DNA of 64,000 nucleotides. Source: Gordionus sp. m RMFG-2023 (Eukaryota > Nematomorpha > Gordioida > Chordodea > Parachordodidae). This document shows positions 37,294 through 50,971 of the stretch, piece by piece. The DNA is taken from contig NC_088779.1 in NCBI RefSeq assembly GCF_954871325.1, positions 1,924,846-1,988,845 of the forward strand. The letters are read 5' to 3'. A program made the translations under genes and the position numbers. Below the pieces are notes generated by a model. The model did no database searches. It was not told the DNA's origin and worked only from the letters and a program-made list of their open reading frames with translations. Every line of letters begins with the position of its first letter. Within the stretch, counting starts at the first letter, position 1.

Positions 37294-40200
37294 AACGAGA
37301 TGAGATCAGAAACAATTAAACGATTATATATTTATTAAAATTTTAATAATTATATAATAATATTATAGTTTATATAAAATATTATAAATTAAAATGTGAC
37401 AATAAATAAATTTATAAATAATTTTTTATATTTTACTAACCCAAACGAAACGACATAACGCCACACAGATATTGTTACAAAATATATGCATAATTTGATT
37501 TAAAAATATCTTATTAAATTTTTTAAAAGCCAAACGATTTTTAAAAAAAATATTAAAAAAATTTGTGTGACAAAAGGCAAACGATAAAATATATGGATAG
37601 ATTATTTTATATTTAAAATAAAAATGAAAGAAATTAAATATCAAATAACCTTTGGTTTTAATTTTTTAAGTATTAAAAATAATAACGTTTTTTTTTTTAC
37701 TGAGAAGAGGGAAGATGTTGCATTATAATACATTGTAATATGTAATAATAAATATCTTTTGTTGATTATTAAACTAAACATTGTAATACACAATAGAAAT
37801 TGGTAAAGTAAGAAAATAGAAAATGATAATAAAAAATACAAATAGTTTTATATAATTTCAACCCCTTTTTAAAAAATCCTTATTTTTAAAACAATTTTCA
37901 TATGATAATATATATTGATTTTTAGATTTTTTCTTAAAAAGGCACATATACATAGTTTAATAATATATAAAATTGCAAATTGTTTGTTTGTATTAATATT
38001 TAATATACAAACACTTTGCATATCTTATTAAAAAAAATATTTAATATTATATGGAAAAAAATATAATCGAAAGCCATTTAAAAACCCATTAACAAATCCT
38101 AAAAAATTTGATTTTAAAGGTTATATTAACTTTATATATATATATATATTAAATATGATAATTTGAAGTTATAAAATGACAAATCATTGGTTATTTTTTT
38201 TGGACAAATTATAAATGTGATATGCATTATTATATATAATGTTATTTCAGGTGATAGAGTCGGCATCATACTCGGTCGGTATATTCCTTTGGTTTAGCTG
38301 TTATATAAGAAAATGTTTAAATTTCATACTCACTCACCCAGATGCTCTGAATACTTAGTCGATTTATTCTATTTTTTGTATCTATCTCGCGTGAAGCTAG
38401 AAATTATATATTAAATAGTATCAACTTATATACACAAAAAAATAATCATATCTCAACTCAGGAAATGTGCATATGAAGGAAACTTTTTCAATTTGATAAA
38501 ATATTGGTAAAGTTAGAACAGGTAACTGAAGTAAGGAGTCTGATTCAAGATTAGGAAAAAATATGCCATAATGTTAATTAAAGGTTCGAGAAATCTGGAG
38601 GGGGGGGGGGTTAGTGCTATTGAAATATGTCAAAAACGGTTTTATAAAGACGGGGGGGGGGCGGCATATGATTGTAAATAGAATAATTATAAATTTAAAT
38701 ATTTTAGCTGTTTATAATGTCACTTAATTATCGTGAGTTGGACCCAAATCAGTTATAGCACAAATAAAAAAAATTTTTGTCCATCAGAGCCATCATCTTT
38801 GAGAACCCAATTTCCATACCTTGGCAAAATTGATCCCGTAACGTATCTATAGATATAATCATATGATAAGCGTTAAGATTTTTTTAAAAAAAAATAATAC
38901 TCGAATATAATTGGTACGAATCAAACTGGCTAAAATTTAAAATTAAATATATATATATGTCGTGGTTGGGTTAGGATATGGAATTCGTCGGGATTAGGGA
39001 TCTCTAAATTTCAGATCATTTACTCAGAAGCCATTTTTTAATTCTGAAAAAGATTGATTTGACCGGAAGTGAATTCCAACATGTATAAGAAATGCCAACA
39101 CTGTGGTGAATTTCGGATAATTTTGTCTAGAGACTATTCAAATATTCTCTTAATTTAATGCTCCCCTTTTTTTTTCATAAAGATTTTTCATATAAAAATT
39201 ATTTTTTAAAAAAAATATGCCCGATTTATGGGTATTGTTTGAAATTCGCGTGAAAAGCATTTCCGGTCAAAATTAAAATATTTCAAATTTAAATATCTCC
39301 CTCGGTAAATGGTATACGATTCTATATATTACTAATCCACTTTAATTCCATATCCCATTACGACATATACATTATTCGTAGTTTTTAAAAAAAAAGAAGG
39401 TTACAATATGATTCAAAGCGTAGGCGTATCCAGTATTTTTATAAGAAGATGGAGGGGGGTGGGCACGATTATGGGGCGTTTTCCTGCACAAATCTTATTG
39501 GAGGTCTTCAGGTCCACTTATTGAACTTTGTGTAATAGTAAATTTTTTACAAAACCAATTTTTGGGGTTTCAACTTACTTTCGTCATTATTTCAAAAATT
39601 TATTAACTTTTACTAATATTTTTTTTTTCTCTCAAATTCTTCATTAGAGCGATATATTGTTTTACATTTATGGGGGGGGGGTTGAGGGTTTGTTAGGGGG
39701 GGGGGGGGTGGCTTATTATCTTAAAATGTTATTTACGAGAACAGACAAATTTGCGATAGAGGCGGGTGGCGTTCCTTGGTAGCGTTGAAAACGTGTTTCA
39801 TTAAAATATTAGATAGCGTTGCCTAATTTTATCTTTATAAACAAAAATAATTTGACGCTTTCGAATAGCGACTGTGACCTAGTCGGTTCAGCAACCCAGC
39901 AAAGATCATGTTTTTTTCTTCTTCTAAAAGTCAACTAGGTGGTTACGTCATTAAGTGTGAGAGTGGGTAGGGGGTGATATATAGTAGATCGGACTCGAAC
40001 ACGTGATTTCTTTAATATATATTAATAAATTTTGGTCGCTGTTTAGCAAGTGGAACTTACATCATATATCATTTACCATTGGTTACACGACTGATTCAAA
40101 AGCAAATGAAGGTATCTACCAATCAAAATTATCCGATATTAAGTATATAAAAAATTTTATTTTTACATTAATTTAAAATACCATAATTTTAGTAATTTTA

Positions 40201-40507
40201 CAGATCATCCTTTTTTAAAAAATATATATATATAATCCATTTATCGTTCATCTATAATCTCTCAAATGATTCAATTCAAGTCCTTTATTTTTTTTTTAAA
40301 TAAATAGATATTATTATAAAAAAATAGACGTATAATTATAAAACCTTAGAAACACATAATAAGGCCAATGAATTCGATATATTATATTGTATTATATTAT
40401 ATTATGGTTTATAATCATTATATTATACCCTTAATCAATTCACTAAAATTTTAATGAATTTAAATTAACGATCAATGATTATAATCTTATAAGAGGAATG
40501 TTAATTG

Positions 40508-40726
40508 TACTCTTGTTAAACGGCGCATTTTGAGCCAATTTTTTTAAAACGGCTATATTTTAGCCAGAAAAATTATGCCCAAACTTCGAGATTTAGTTGA
40601 TATATGTCGAAACCTTTGTTCCTTCTATGGGCAAAATCTTCAGGCTTGAGTAATATTATTCTGGATGGAATATTGAGTTAGCCCTGTTTTAAATATCGGC
40701 TCAAAACGAGCCGTTTAACAATATTA
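40508..40726 (+). mobile_element. hAT-type MITE, TAGTGTTG family (copy 4)
   Basis: Decayed ends TACTCTTGTTAAACGG and CCGTTTAACAATATTA. Flanks GTTAATTG and GTTAGGTG match at 6 of 8. The body matches the 30.2-kb copy. Confidence 0.82.
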
Positions 40727-41427
40727 GTTAGGTGTATATACTACACTATATATCGCAATGTTGTAAAGTAGAGGTGGTATGACAAGTCCGTTTTTGTTTT
40801 AGCGGGAATTTCAAAATTTTAATCGTTTGTTAGCCGCTAGCGCGGTTAAAAAAAGGTAAAGAAACCATCGGTAATTCTTTATATAGCAGCCAAAGTCCCG
40901 TATGTTTCTTTAACCGTGACGGCAAACGCCGCCCCGCAGTTTTAGTGCGGATTTCATCCTAATTTAACATGTGGCGAATAAACGGATTGCTTGGCACCGC
41001 AGGCGTATTCCGAATTGCATTTCGGCAGGTATAGAGTATCTACCCTACGAATTTCAGACAATGTTTTACAGGAACTTTCGAAAATATACTCTTAATTATA
41101 ATTAGATGTATCATAAAAATAAATTAATAACCAAATTGTATAAAAATCTAGAGCGGGACCTGTTAACGGGTTCCAAACCGCGCTTTGGGGGCCTTCGGTC
41201 CGTTTCCGCGAACGATATAGGTTTATTCGTATCTAATACTTATAAATAATACACTCTCAAAAGGATGAATTACAAAAAAAAATAAAATAGTTTTATTTAT
41301 ACACGCGAAAAAAAGAAAAATTATATTCACGGACGGAAAAGGTTTAAAACGCTAGACCGACGCGCTATGGCGATACATTTAAATTAAATCGTAAATGTAA
41401 TAGAATAATTTAAAACGATCAATATGA

Positions 41428-41634
41428 GGCACTGTTAAGCGGCTCGTTTTGAGGCGATTTTTAAAAACCGCTAACTCGATATTTCATCCATAAAAATATT
41501 ACACAACCCTGAAGATTTTGCTCATAGAAGGAACAGACGTTCGGACATATGTTATCAAGATCTCCAGGCTTAAGCAATATTTTTCTGGCTAAATTATTGA
41601 GTCAGCCGTTTTGAAAAATAGGCTCAAAACGAGA
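41428..41634 (-). mobile_element. hAT-type MITE, TAGTGTTG family (copy 5, right end lost)
   Basis: GCACTGTTAAGCGGCTCGTT starts it and the body is the reverse of the 30.2-kb copy (GAAGATTTTGCTCATAGAAG). The other end stops at CTCAAAACGAG without the terminal bases. Confidence 0.75.
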
Positions 41635-41744
41635 TTAAATCTTCAAGTGTATAAATGTCATACAAAAATAAATAAGTATTTATTTCACATGTAGAGAATA
41701 GAATTAAAATTATATAGGTATGATATTTCTAAACATTTTTTTTT

Positions 41745-42070
41745 CTGGGACTGACCATGCCTTCATTAAAAGTGTACATCAATAAAAAAAAACAGCTGGA
41801 GACGCCATTTTGATTACCCATATCATTATTAAAAAAAAAATTTTAAACGAGAAGGACCAATTTATTCCTATGTCTGAGGCAAACTTTATTAAAGAAATTG
41901 CCTAATCATCGAGATGCTAAGGATAGCAAGTTATTCAATTTAAATAGTATAGTTTTTAACATGAGAAATAATTACTATATAGGTTAACAAAATGGCGGGT
42001 CCAGCTGATTTGCATTCAACGACGCTTTCAAATGCATTATTATGAATGCATCGTCTATGAAATGTCAATC
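41745..42070 (-). mobile_element. hAT-type MITE, CAATGACA family (copy 4, reversed, left end worn)
   Basis: Reads GACTGACCATGCCTTC, AACAGCTGGAGACGCCATTT and GGTCCAGCTGATTTGC, then GAATGCATCGTC with ATGTCAAT at the right end. It is the reverse orientation of the 13.2- and 20.3-kb copies. Confidence 0.8.
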
Positions 42071-42366
42071 AAAAGTGATCTTTTGAATGAGTTTGGTTTT
42101 TGTTAGAGGATGAATGTAAAAAAAGCAGAAGATCAGATGTTCTTTAGTCGATGAATTTTTGTATGGATTTTTGGATATTGTTTGTATATACTTAAGTATA
42201 TGTTTATGATTATATGATTATGATTGTAAGATTAATATAATTCATGGGAATACATATATTCGTTTGTATATTTTAAAGTATGTGTTAGAGTTATATTTAT
42301 ATGTTATTGACTTAATTACAGAGATACTATTAAAAATTATTTAAAGTAAATTAATAAACATAGCTA

Positions 42367-42550
42367 TAGGGTTGCTAAAAAGTCCGATCGGAGTTCCATT
42401 TTTTAAAAAAAAACGAACTCGATTACGATTTTAGCCAAAATATAGATGGAAGTCCAGATTTTTCTGCCATCTGTGAGTAAAATCCGGGCCGTCAGCAAGT
42501 CGACCCAGCAAGCCAACCCAGCAGAAATCCGGCTTTTTTAAACAACACTA
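42367..42550. mobile_element. Probable hAT-like MITE related to the TAGTGTTG family
   Basis: Left TAGGGTTGCTAAAAAGTCCG. The right end ...GGCTTTTTTAAACAACACTA is its inverted counterpart. Flanks CATAGCTA and AATAAATA match at only 5 of 8, so the boundary is less certain. Confidence 0.55.
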
Positions 42551-45500
42551 AATAAATATAACCGGAAAAAATAAATTTATCAAACAATGCATCGTATTCA
42601 TATAATATATACATGCTGGCGCCAAATCTCTTTTTTTTCCCCGTCAATGTGTTATTTTTTCGTTTTTGCAACTTTAAATTATATTCTGAGAACGTTTTTT
42701 TAGAATGCAAAAAAAAACTAAATTATCTCAAAGAATCACAATCCGAAAGATGTAGCTGCGCTCTCTGAACATTCATCAAATACAATTCCTTCTTGGGACC
42801 TATCCATTTAAAGAGATAGATATTTCGCTTGCTGCGTAAACTGTTTCACTGCATAGGTATTTCAGATAATTATTTTCATTGAATGCTTCCGACACTAGTT
42901 ACAGACTCTTGATTAATATTGTGAGTATTTGATAGAGAGAGTACACGATTTAGCATTTACCAAAGGAACTTCTAAGCATTTATATATCTATTCTATCACT
43001 CTAAGTTTTTAGTTTTTGCAGGTATCATTTTGAAGAAATTAACGGCATAAAGACGGATGATGTAAAAAAAATGAATTGACTGGTTTAGTAGAATTAATAG
43101 TAAGTAGTTTAGTTAATTTTAATATAGTTATAGTTAGTCAATTTGGCTTCGGTTTTAGTAAGTAATAAAAAAAATAATACAATTTTATTACCATAAATGT
43201 GAAAATGACTTTAAGAGGAAATAAAACATTTTTTTATGAATTAATAATTCGAATGTTATGTTCGCAAGTTAAATAAAAGTAATAAAATGAACTAGAATTA
43301 GTATTCACTCATTTAAATGTAATTATTATGAGAAAAAAGTTATCTCGATAAAAGGGCTAGGAGGTAGACTATTTATTTTACTAGAGGCCTAACAGGCATT
43401 CCGATATTCTCATAGTGCAGCGGGTGTCCTACTCATATGCCCATCCAGGATTTTCTAAGGGAGGAGGGAGAAGCTTTATTGGGTGGGGGGAGGAGGGTAT
43501 CACTCGCAAATTGTATTGGGGATCTTTAGGTCTACTTGTTTTAGGGCTTTTGATTATACGATATTTTTTAAATATAATATATATATTTTGGGGAGAGAAA
43601 GGGAGAGGGGTGGGTTTGTTATCTTAAAATGATAGGCAAATTTGTGATGGGATGGGTGTTTCTCCCACTTGGTTATGACCCTGACTCCACTATGGCCAGT
43701 CTACCCTTGATTTTCTAAATTTTTTTTGAGGTTCTTAAATATTCGCCAGATTCTCTGAGGATTTATTTTGTATCCTAAAAATTAACTCAGATTTTTTTTA
43801 TAGACGTTTCTGAGAATCGGAAAGTTAGGCTTGATGCCTGGTGGGTTCCTGCCAATCTTCGTGCGGTATAAATGGTCACCAGGATTTAATTACGAAGGCC
43901 TTATATAAACATTTCTAAATCAAATATAAAATTTAAACAGCTGCCAATCCCAATATAAAGCGTGGATCAAATTCCAAGCAGAAATAAAATATCAAAGTAA
44001 CATCCATCCACGTCATTGTGTATTTTTCGTCAATGTGTTAATTTTTCAACTTTAAAATGATTTTATTTTTTGAGCTCGTTTTTTTTAATTTCTAAGAAAT
44101 TTGATTTTACCGGAAATTGTTCCAGAATGTGTAGGACTCCCTTGTCCTACAAATTTCAGACAATTACAACAGTCAAATATAAAATCATTAAAAATTTACA
44201 TATTAAAAAAAATGTAATTTACAAATAGTTCAAAAGTTAGATCCCAAACATTTTCTGAAAATCACACAAATAGGTGTTCATTCTACATGTGCCGGAATAA
44301 ACCTAGATTTATGAGCTTTTAAAAAAAAAGCTAAAAAGGGTGATTCAGGTTGAAGTAGCGCAGAGACTGAAAACGCACACAGACCCAACATCGACTTCTA
44401 TATATTTAATAAATGAATCAACAAATAACAACCGAAGACCCGGTAAGATGAATGTAGGAATTTTTCCTAGCCCTAGCCACTCTAGGCCTGGTCTTTCGAT
44501 TTTCCCAAAATTTATAATCCTATACAATTGGCTCAGGCGTCCGGCTGAAAACCCGACGGCGGCGCTATAAAGTTGCCTGTAGGTTTCTGCTAAAGCCTCT
44601 TGCTTAGCCGTTTTCGAATCGGCTCCAGTGAACCGATGTATTAAGACTATATACTAGCCAAATGGTTAAATCTAGTATCCGCAGTCTCGACTCGGGACTG
44701 AGGCAAAATTGCGTGATTAAAAGTCCGAAAAAAAAATGTCAATCTCTATTCTAGCAATCAACCAGTTTTTTTTTAAAAAAAATGATTGTGACATTTAATT
44801 ATTTTATAGTTGCCTTTGAAACCATTCATAATTTTAAAAACCTAAGACCGGGGTAAGTTGAATGAAAATGTGGTTGTGCTGAAAAAAAAAAAATTAAACC
44901 CGAGCCAGCTTCTGCCATTGGACCTTCACGGGTCTCTAATTTAAATAAACATTCCATCCGATAATATCCTAAGACCTCCCATCACTTCATGCTCCTCCAA
45001 TAAGAGCACTGAAAGTCGGCCTAAAGTCGGAATAGGGCCAGACTACCCGTTCTTAGTCAAAATATTTTTTAAAAAAATTGGAATAGAATAGGATGTGTAA
45101 AATAAGTTTTAAACTGTAAACAAAAAATGCGTTTTAATTTATATATTTTTTAAATTAACAATTTCCGGCCGGGATTTGGAACCTATAAGATAAAATATTC
45201 TTGAAACCCGGTCCGGCCCGGGTTGTAAATTTTTTTAATAAATTCGGTCCGCGCCCGATTCCAGCGGAAAATAATCGAGTTGGCAAGAGGCCATAACCTC
45301 CCAACCATCTTAAATTTATTTATTTATTTATTTTGAATATATTTTCAAAATCCTTAAAAAAAAATATATTTATATATATTTGTAAAGAAAAATAGAAAAA
45401 TAAAAAGATATCAAATATTTTAAAATCTTTAATGGATATTCACGTATCTGAAAGGTCTAAATGAAATTTTGAAAAATTTAAAAATTTGGCATCGTATCTA

Positions 45501-47126
45501 AGCTAATAAGGTTATAATAAATACAATTATTTTTTTAAATAAAATTATTTTCTTTTTTTTGTCCCCTTTTAAATATTTAAAAGGTTTTTTTTTAAAACTT
45601 TGTCATTTTAATATTTACTAAATTATTTCATTTTTATTTATAAGAAAAATTCAAATAATTTTTTAAAATATTTTTATAACTTTGTTGTTTGAAAAATTAG
45701 GAAAAGAAAGAATACTCTTAAACGTTTCTTCAAACAAAAAATTTAAAATTGTGGTATCTTTTACCATGATAAAAGATTAAATAATTGATCAAAAGTAAAA
45801 AAAAAATATAAAAGAGAAATTTATCTTATTATTTGTATATATATACAAAGATAAATATAATATCTATTAAATTGCATAATTTAAAAGATAGACATGAATT
45901 TTTAGATTTATTAGTAGATCTTGAATAACGCGATGTAGGATTGAATCCAAACTTATAAATTAATATCAGCATTAGATGACATAGCTCCTAGGCCTTAGAG
46001 GAATTTAGGGATGAGAATTTTGCTGGATATCATACATTTTAATTTCCAGAAGATCTAAGACTCAGAGTCGAGCAGAATCTCGTTTAGTAGGAGTTAGAAC
46101 ATCTAATATTTCAGGATTTATTTGAATTAATTCGATTATTTTATTTGAACAGGCCACGCCAAGTAAACATTTTATACACATTTAAAGTTCCAGCTCGTCT
46201 TTAGGGTTTTGATAAAATGAGTATTGTTACAGTTACAATTTGCATCCCTTAAAAAGGTACTAATTACGGTTACATTTCGAAAGTAACTATCATGCATGAT
46301 GATTTATTTCTTCTTCTTTGTTTTCTAAGTCACCTGCTTTGATAAAATTGTTCACAAATCCCAAGGAAACTAATTTTTGGTCGAATTGTGTATTTTTAAT
46401 CTGATGAGTAAAATATAAAAAGAGAATATAAATTAATATACCGGTCAAGATCAAATGGAAGACCGATTCCAAAGATGGAACAATCTTTCTAAAACCGAAC
46501 TACCCGGGTTGATCTAACCCTTGATCCAACTCGAGCAAACCGGGCCGTTGATTTTCACAATCCTCGCCGAGGGAAGAAAAATATCTAAATAAATAACACA
46601 AGGCATGCTAATTTTTAATCCAAAAATAAACTTTCTTCTGGGCAAAAAAGAAGTTTCACGGGAGGCGTTTGAATGCAATTTTATAAATTATATATTTAGT
46701 CGCTGAGAATTAGAATATTCTATCAGCACTTTTTATAATTTTATAGGAGAGGGGGCAATTTAACAAAAATTAAAGTTTCTATTATTTTCTATAGAAAATG
46801 GTTAACCTTGTATCGGATTTAATTTTGAGTTATCTTCTAAATGTATCGTAATTTTTTTTTATTGTAGATAGAATAATATAATATTTTAAAAAAATTTAAT
46901 TTATGTTAAAAAAAACAATCATTTTTGACAAAATAAGTATATATATCAGGCGGCGATTTATTTAAACAACAATTTTTTTTTTTTAAATATTGGAAAGCAT
47001 AGAAGGAAAAATAAATATAAATGCAAAATAATATAACATATTTTTTTAAAGAGTATAACTTGAAAATTAAATAGTTACATTTGTCGTTACATTTCGAAAA
47101 GAGACCAGTTACAATTATTTGTGTCT
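42551..47126. other. Gene-free block
   Basis: Open frames at 43.4, 44.3 and 46.3 kb show no family signature. The last (minus, 46472-46290, no ATG) starts with a hydrophobic stretch that would suit one membrane segment but has no other support. A GATTTTACCGGAAATT piece lies at 44.1 kb and a GC-rich CCGGCCGGG/CCCGGTCCGGCCC patch at 45.16-45.26 kb. Confidence 0.4.
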
Positions 47127-47342
47127 TAGTGTTGTTAAACGGATTTTGAACCAATTTTTAAAAACGGCTAATTGAATATTTTATCCAGATGAATATTACG
47201 CTAGCCTGAAGATTTTTCTCATAGATGGCACATCGAGGCATCAATTAGGGAAATCTCGAGGATTAGGCAATATTTTTCTGACTAAAATAAAGAGTTAGCC
47301 GTTTTAAAATATCGACTCAAAACGAGCCGTTTAACAACACTA
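47127..47342 (-). mobile_element. hAT-type MITE, TAGTGTTG family (copy 6)
   Basis: Ends TAGTGTTGTTAAACGG and CCGTTTAACAACACTA. The word TTTGTGTC occurs on both sides, offset by one base on the left. Body in reverse orientation. Confidence 0.9.
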
Positions 47343-47921
47343 TTTGTGTCAATTAATAACACTAGATAAAATCGAATGGACACTCCCCAGGTAACAGCTG
47401 CATTTTATATGGAGAACTTCGAGTGTAATGTATATACCTTTTTACTCGTCAAAAAATAAAAATATACAGATACATACGATATATTTATAAATTTTTCCCT
47501 TTAATATCATATAAAAGCTAACCCTTAGTGTTTACATCAGGAATTTTGAGCCTACTAGCTAATTTATATAAGGCGAAATGAATTATCTATTGGCCGATAT
47601 CGATATTTGCTGTATTGCTCAAGGATCTGGGTCTACCAAAATCTTATTTTTTTTCCACCCCCTATAATTTAAAAAGATACCTATTTTTTTTAGGTATATT
47701 AGTTTACATTATAGATAAACTCGTGTGCATGACCCTGGATCTTGCTAACGGAATAATCAGCTGATTATAAAAATGGCCTAAGAAAATCGGAGAACTAATT
47801 ATGATGTTAAAAAAATGAATAAATAAATCGAATATATAAGTGTCGTGTTTTTTTTATAACAAATCTATTCACAATATCAGGCTACATCGTTTTGAGCACA
47901 GCAGAAACTCCTTATTATGAG

Positions 47922-48410
47922 CAGTGTTGTTAAGCGGCTCATTTTGAGCCGATTTTTTAAAAACGGCTAACCTTGAATTCATAGTGGCGCGATTGCGATC
48001 GCGATTTAACAGCTGATTGATTTTTAAAATCTGTTTATGAGATCAATTATTCCTTATTAAAATCATTTATTTCTTATATTATTATTAAAATTTGAATTAA
48101 AGATAAAATTAATATTAACAAATAAAAATTGATCTCATAAACAGATTTTAAAAATCAATCAGCTGTTAAATCGCGATCTCAATCGCGCCACTATGAATTC
48201 AAGGTAACTCGGTATTTTATTAAGAAAAAATATTGTGCAAGTCTAAAGATTTTGCTCATATGTGGCACAGAGGTTTGAACATCTGTTAACAAAATCTCGA
48301 GGCTTAGACAATATTTCTTCTGGCTAAAATATCGAGTTAGCCGGTTTTTAAAATTTATCGAGTTAGCCGGTTTTTAAAATTGGCTCAAATCGAGCCGTTT
48401 AACAACACTA
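47922..48410 (-). mobile_element. hAT-type MITE, TAGTGTTG family (copy 7), interrupted by a second element
   Basis: Ends CAGTGTTGTTAAGCGGCTC and GAGCCGTTTAACAACACTA; flanks ATTATGAG and AATATGAG match at 7 of 8. A 234-bp palindromic element sits at 47971-48204. Removing it restores the family sequence GGCTAACTCGG. The right part also holds a 27-bp direct duplication (ATCGAGTTAGCCGG...) at about 48331-48384. Confidence 0.92.
47971..48204. mobile_element. PIF/Harbinger-like MITE with long inverted repeats, nested
   Basis: Starts CCTTGAATTCATAGTGGCGC and ends with the exact complement. The inverted repeats continue inward for about 80 bp with few mismatches, around an AT-rich centre. TAA lies on both sides, and the interrupted host element confirms a 3-bp TAA duplication, which is the usual target of PIF/Harbinger elements. 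A 4-bp TAAC reading with one extra base is also possible. Confidence 0.8.
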
Positions 48411-48579
48411 AATATGAGAGCCTGAAATATCTAAACTACATTCTTTTTTAATATTTAACATCGTATTAAAAAAAATGGTCAAAATCCCTATTTTTATCGT
48501 TCTTTTCGAACGTATTCAGAAAAAGGTTCTGGTTTCGATGCGAGATAAAGTCTCTATGGTTCAAAGCATGGGTTCTCAA

Positions 48580-48802
48580 TAGTGTTGTTAAACGGCTCGT
48601 TTTGAGCCAATTTTTTTAAAACGGCTGACTCAATATTTTAGCCAGAAAAATATTGCCTTAACTCGAGATTATGATAATATATGTCTAGACCCTTTGTTTC
48701 TTCTATGAGCAAAATCTTCAGGTGTGCGTAATATTTTTCTGGCTAAAATATTGAGTTAGCCATTTTTAAAAATCACTCAAAACGAGCCGCTTAACAACAC
48801 TA
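48580..48802 (+). mobile_element. hAT-type MITE, TAGTGTTG family (copy 8)
   Basis: Ends TAGTGTTGTTAAACGGCTC and GAGCCGCTTAACAACACTA with a perfect 8-bp duplication GTTCTCAA. Confidence 0.95.
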
Positions 48803-49113
48803 GTTCTCAACCCTCACAAAATGTATGTGCAGTATTATATTTTAGAAAAATATTTATCTCGAGGGATAGGAAATATATTTTTTTGAACATAAATGGTTAT
48901 TAGGTTTTAATAAAAAAAATCAAATTATTACTATCGATTTCAGGTTTTATTTTTCGTGATAAACAAATGCCAGTGAAAGACGTAGATTAATTAGATTAAA
49001 ATAATATCTAAAAATGCTTATCATTAATCATAAGTGATTTATTTTTTGAACATTAATGAGCGAAAGATATTAGGGTTTATATAAAAATTTTTTTTATTAC
49101 TATCAAGTTCAGG

Positions 49114-49324
49114 TAGTGTTGTTAAACGGTTCATTAAAACGGCTAACTCAATATTTTATTAGGAAAAATATTATGCAAGTCTTAACATCTTTCTCATAGG
49201 TGGCACAAAGGTTTTTGAACATCTATTAGCGAAAATCTCGAAACCTAGATGAAATTTTTCTGATTAAAATATTGAGTTACCCGTTTTTAAAAATCGGCTT
49301 AAATCGAGCCGTTTAACAACACTA
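49114..49324 (-). mobile_element. hAT-type MITE, TAGTGTTG family (copy 9)
   Basis: Ends TAGTGTTGTTAAACGG and CCGTTTAACAACACTA with a perfect 8-bp duplication AGTTCAGG. The (AAAG)n array begins about 25 bp after it. Confidence 0.95.
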
Positions 49325-49350
49325 AGTTCAGGTTTTTATTTTTGTGATAT

Positions 49351-49477
<127 letters not shown>

Positions 49478-49489
49478 ACTCAAAAAAAT

Positions 49490-50950
49490 GTAGGATATGA
49501 ATTGTTGTACTTCCTGACTGTGACTGTAATCTTTGTAACCTCTTATCATATCGATGAACAATTGAGAGTTTCCATTAATTAGATTGCAATTTGTATGCGA
49601 CATAGCAAAATTTGTGCCTACATCAAATGTAACTTACCAGTTTATTTTAAGGGGGCATTCATAGTTTTAACTGTTAGGAAAAACAGTTATGCCGCTAAAA
49701 ATCGATTACTCCACTGCTCTTATGAAATGCTTTGCTTAACCACCTAGAACCCTCCAACTATTTACTGAGAAAAGTAAAATAAGACCTCTGGTCTCATTAC
49801 AATTCTAAAGATTCTGTCAATTCCTATCGGGGATAGGACTTGGGTGTCTTTATTCCTTACAAATCACCTAGCCGTAAATAAAAAAACTAACAAATTTTCT
49901 AATTTATATTTAGTCCCATAACTATCTTAACAAATGGCTAATATTAACCACAAAATATATCACCTTCACCTTACAAAGTAGGGCCAATAAATTTTTAGAA
50001 TAATACTGTAAGATTAACTAGCTAACACGGGGAACACGAGAATCACGAATCCGTATCATCAAGTGGTTATTGGAGGTGGATTAAAGTTCTAGAATAATTG
50101 CGCGATTATGGTATATTACGATGATTATATTGGATGTTTATGATTGTAATATTATGAATAATTATATATTAAATTATATGTAAATATAGATTTGTATTAT
50201 GTGGGCCCAAAAAATTTTTTTAAAATTATTTTCAAAATTACCTTTTTTAGTGGTATAAAAAAAATTAAAAATTATGAAGGAACTCTTAAATTTTTAAGGG
50301 ATCGAGCCCCTACGGCCCACTGTTTTGCATTAAATATATGCTTGCAATAAAGAAATAAAATAAAGGAATTATCATAATTATTGTTGCCTTATGTCATTGT
50401 TAACACGAGCTTTAATAAGAGTTTACATTTCCGATCACTTTGAAACATCTGGTATCCTGATGGTCGTCTAAAGCCACAAGACAATGCAAAAATTTTATGG
50501 AAGTTAGAAACTTTATAATCTTGGTTTATATTTATACCTTTTAAATATCAACTTGTATATTCTAATTTTAGCCTAAAACAAAAATAAATTAACAAATAAG
50601 AATCTTATTCTCAGCCCTATGACAAATGACCATTTATCACCAATTTATTTTTAAAACCCCTAAGCCTCAGAATTAAACACTTTAATGAACGAGTCCAAAA
50701 TTTTTTTCTAACTATGAATTTTAAACATAAAAATTGTTCCTCTTTAGGGATAGAAGTAATCATTATATAAGTTTTGTTTTTAAATATTTTAAATATATAT
50801 TTATTAGTTATTATATTATAAATACTTAATAAATGAGAAATTAACTAATGGCATAACTTATTTTTTTAAAGTATTTTTTAAATAATAAATTTTATTTCTT
50901 CTATAAAGAGTACGAATATCACCACTCATACATTAATTTGAAATGATTTG
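49490..50950. other. Upstream flank of the XTBD gene, nothing certain
   Basis: AT-rich with no recognised element. It may hold the promoter and a 5' exon of the gene that follows, since that gene's first recognised exon begins directly at a splice acceptor. Confidence 0.4.
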
Positions 50951-50963
50951 ATTTTCTTTTTTT

Positions 50964-50965
50964 AG
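50964..50965 (+). promoter_or_regulatory. Splice acceptor 6 bases before the ATG
   Basis: GATTTTCTTTTTTTAG is followed by GATATT and then ATG. The T-rich tract and AG are a strong acceptor, so the mature 5' leader joins here, either from an upstream exon or by spliced-leader trans-splicing. Confidence 0.6.
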
Positions 50966-50971
50966 GATATT

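Larger units (their letters stand above)
35430..40507. other. Gene-free, extremely AT-rich block
   Basis: Contains a 60-bp tandem duplication (36509-36628), an (AC)n run at about 37270-37293, a TA run near 38139, and long G or C runs at about 36090, 38600, 38652, 39671 and 39696. Pieces of the GATTTTACCGGAAATG repeat lie at 36.1 and 39.1 kb. The short open frames at 37.4-37.8 kb are Phe/Tyr/Asn-rich noise. Confidence 0.5.

Noticed and set aside
37426-37841. Phe/Tyr/Asn-rich open frames
   Set aside because: Composition is what AT-rich noise gives; no motif.
39985-40005. GTTCGAGTC-like word on the minus strand, checked as a tRNA T-arm
   Set aside because: The flanking bases do not pair, and no cloverleaf can be drawn.
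46290-46472. 60-codon minus-strand frame with an N-terminal hydrophobic segment
   Set aside because: It has no ATG, no splice context and no recognisable family; mentioned only in the block description.
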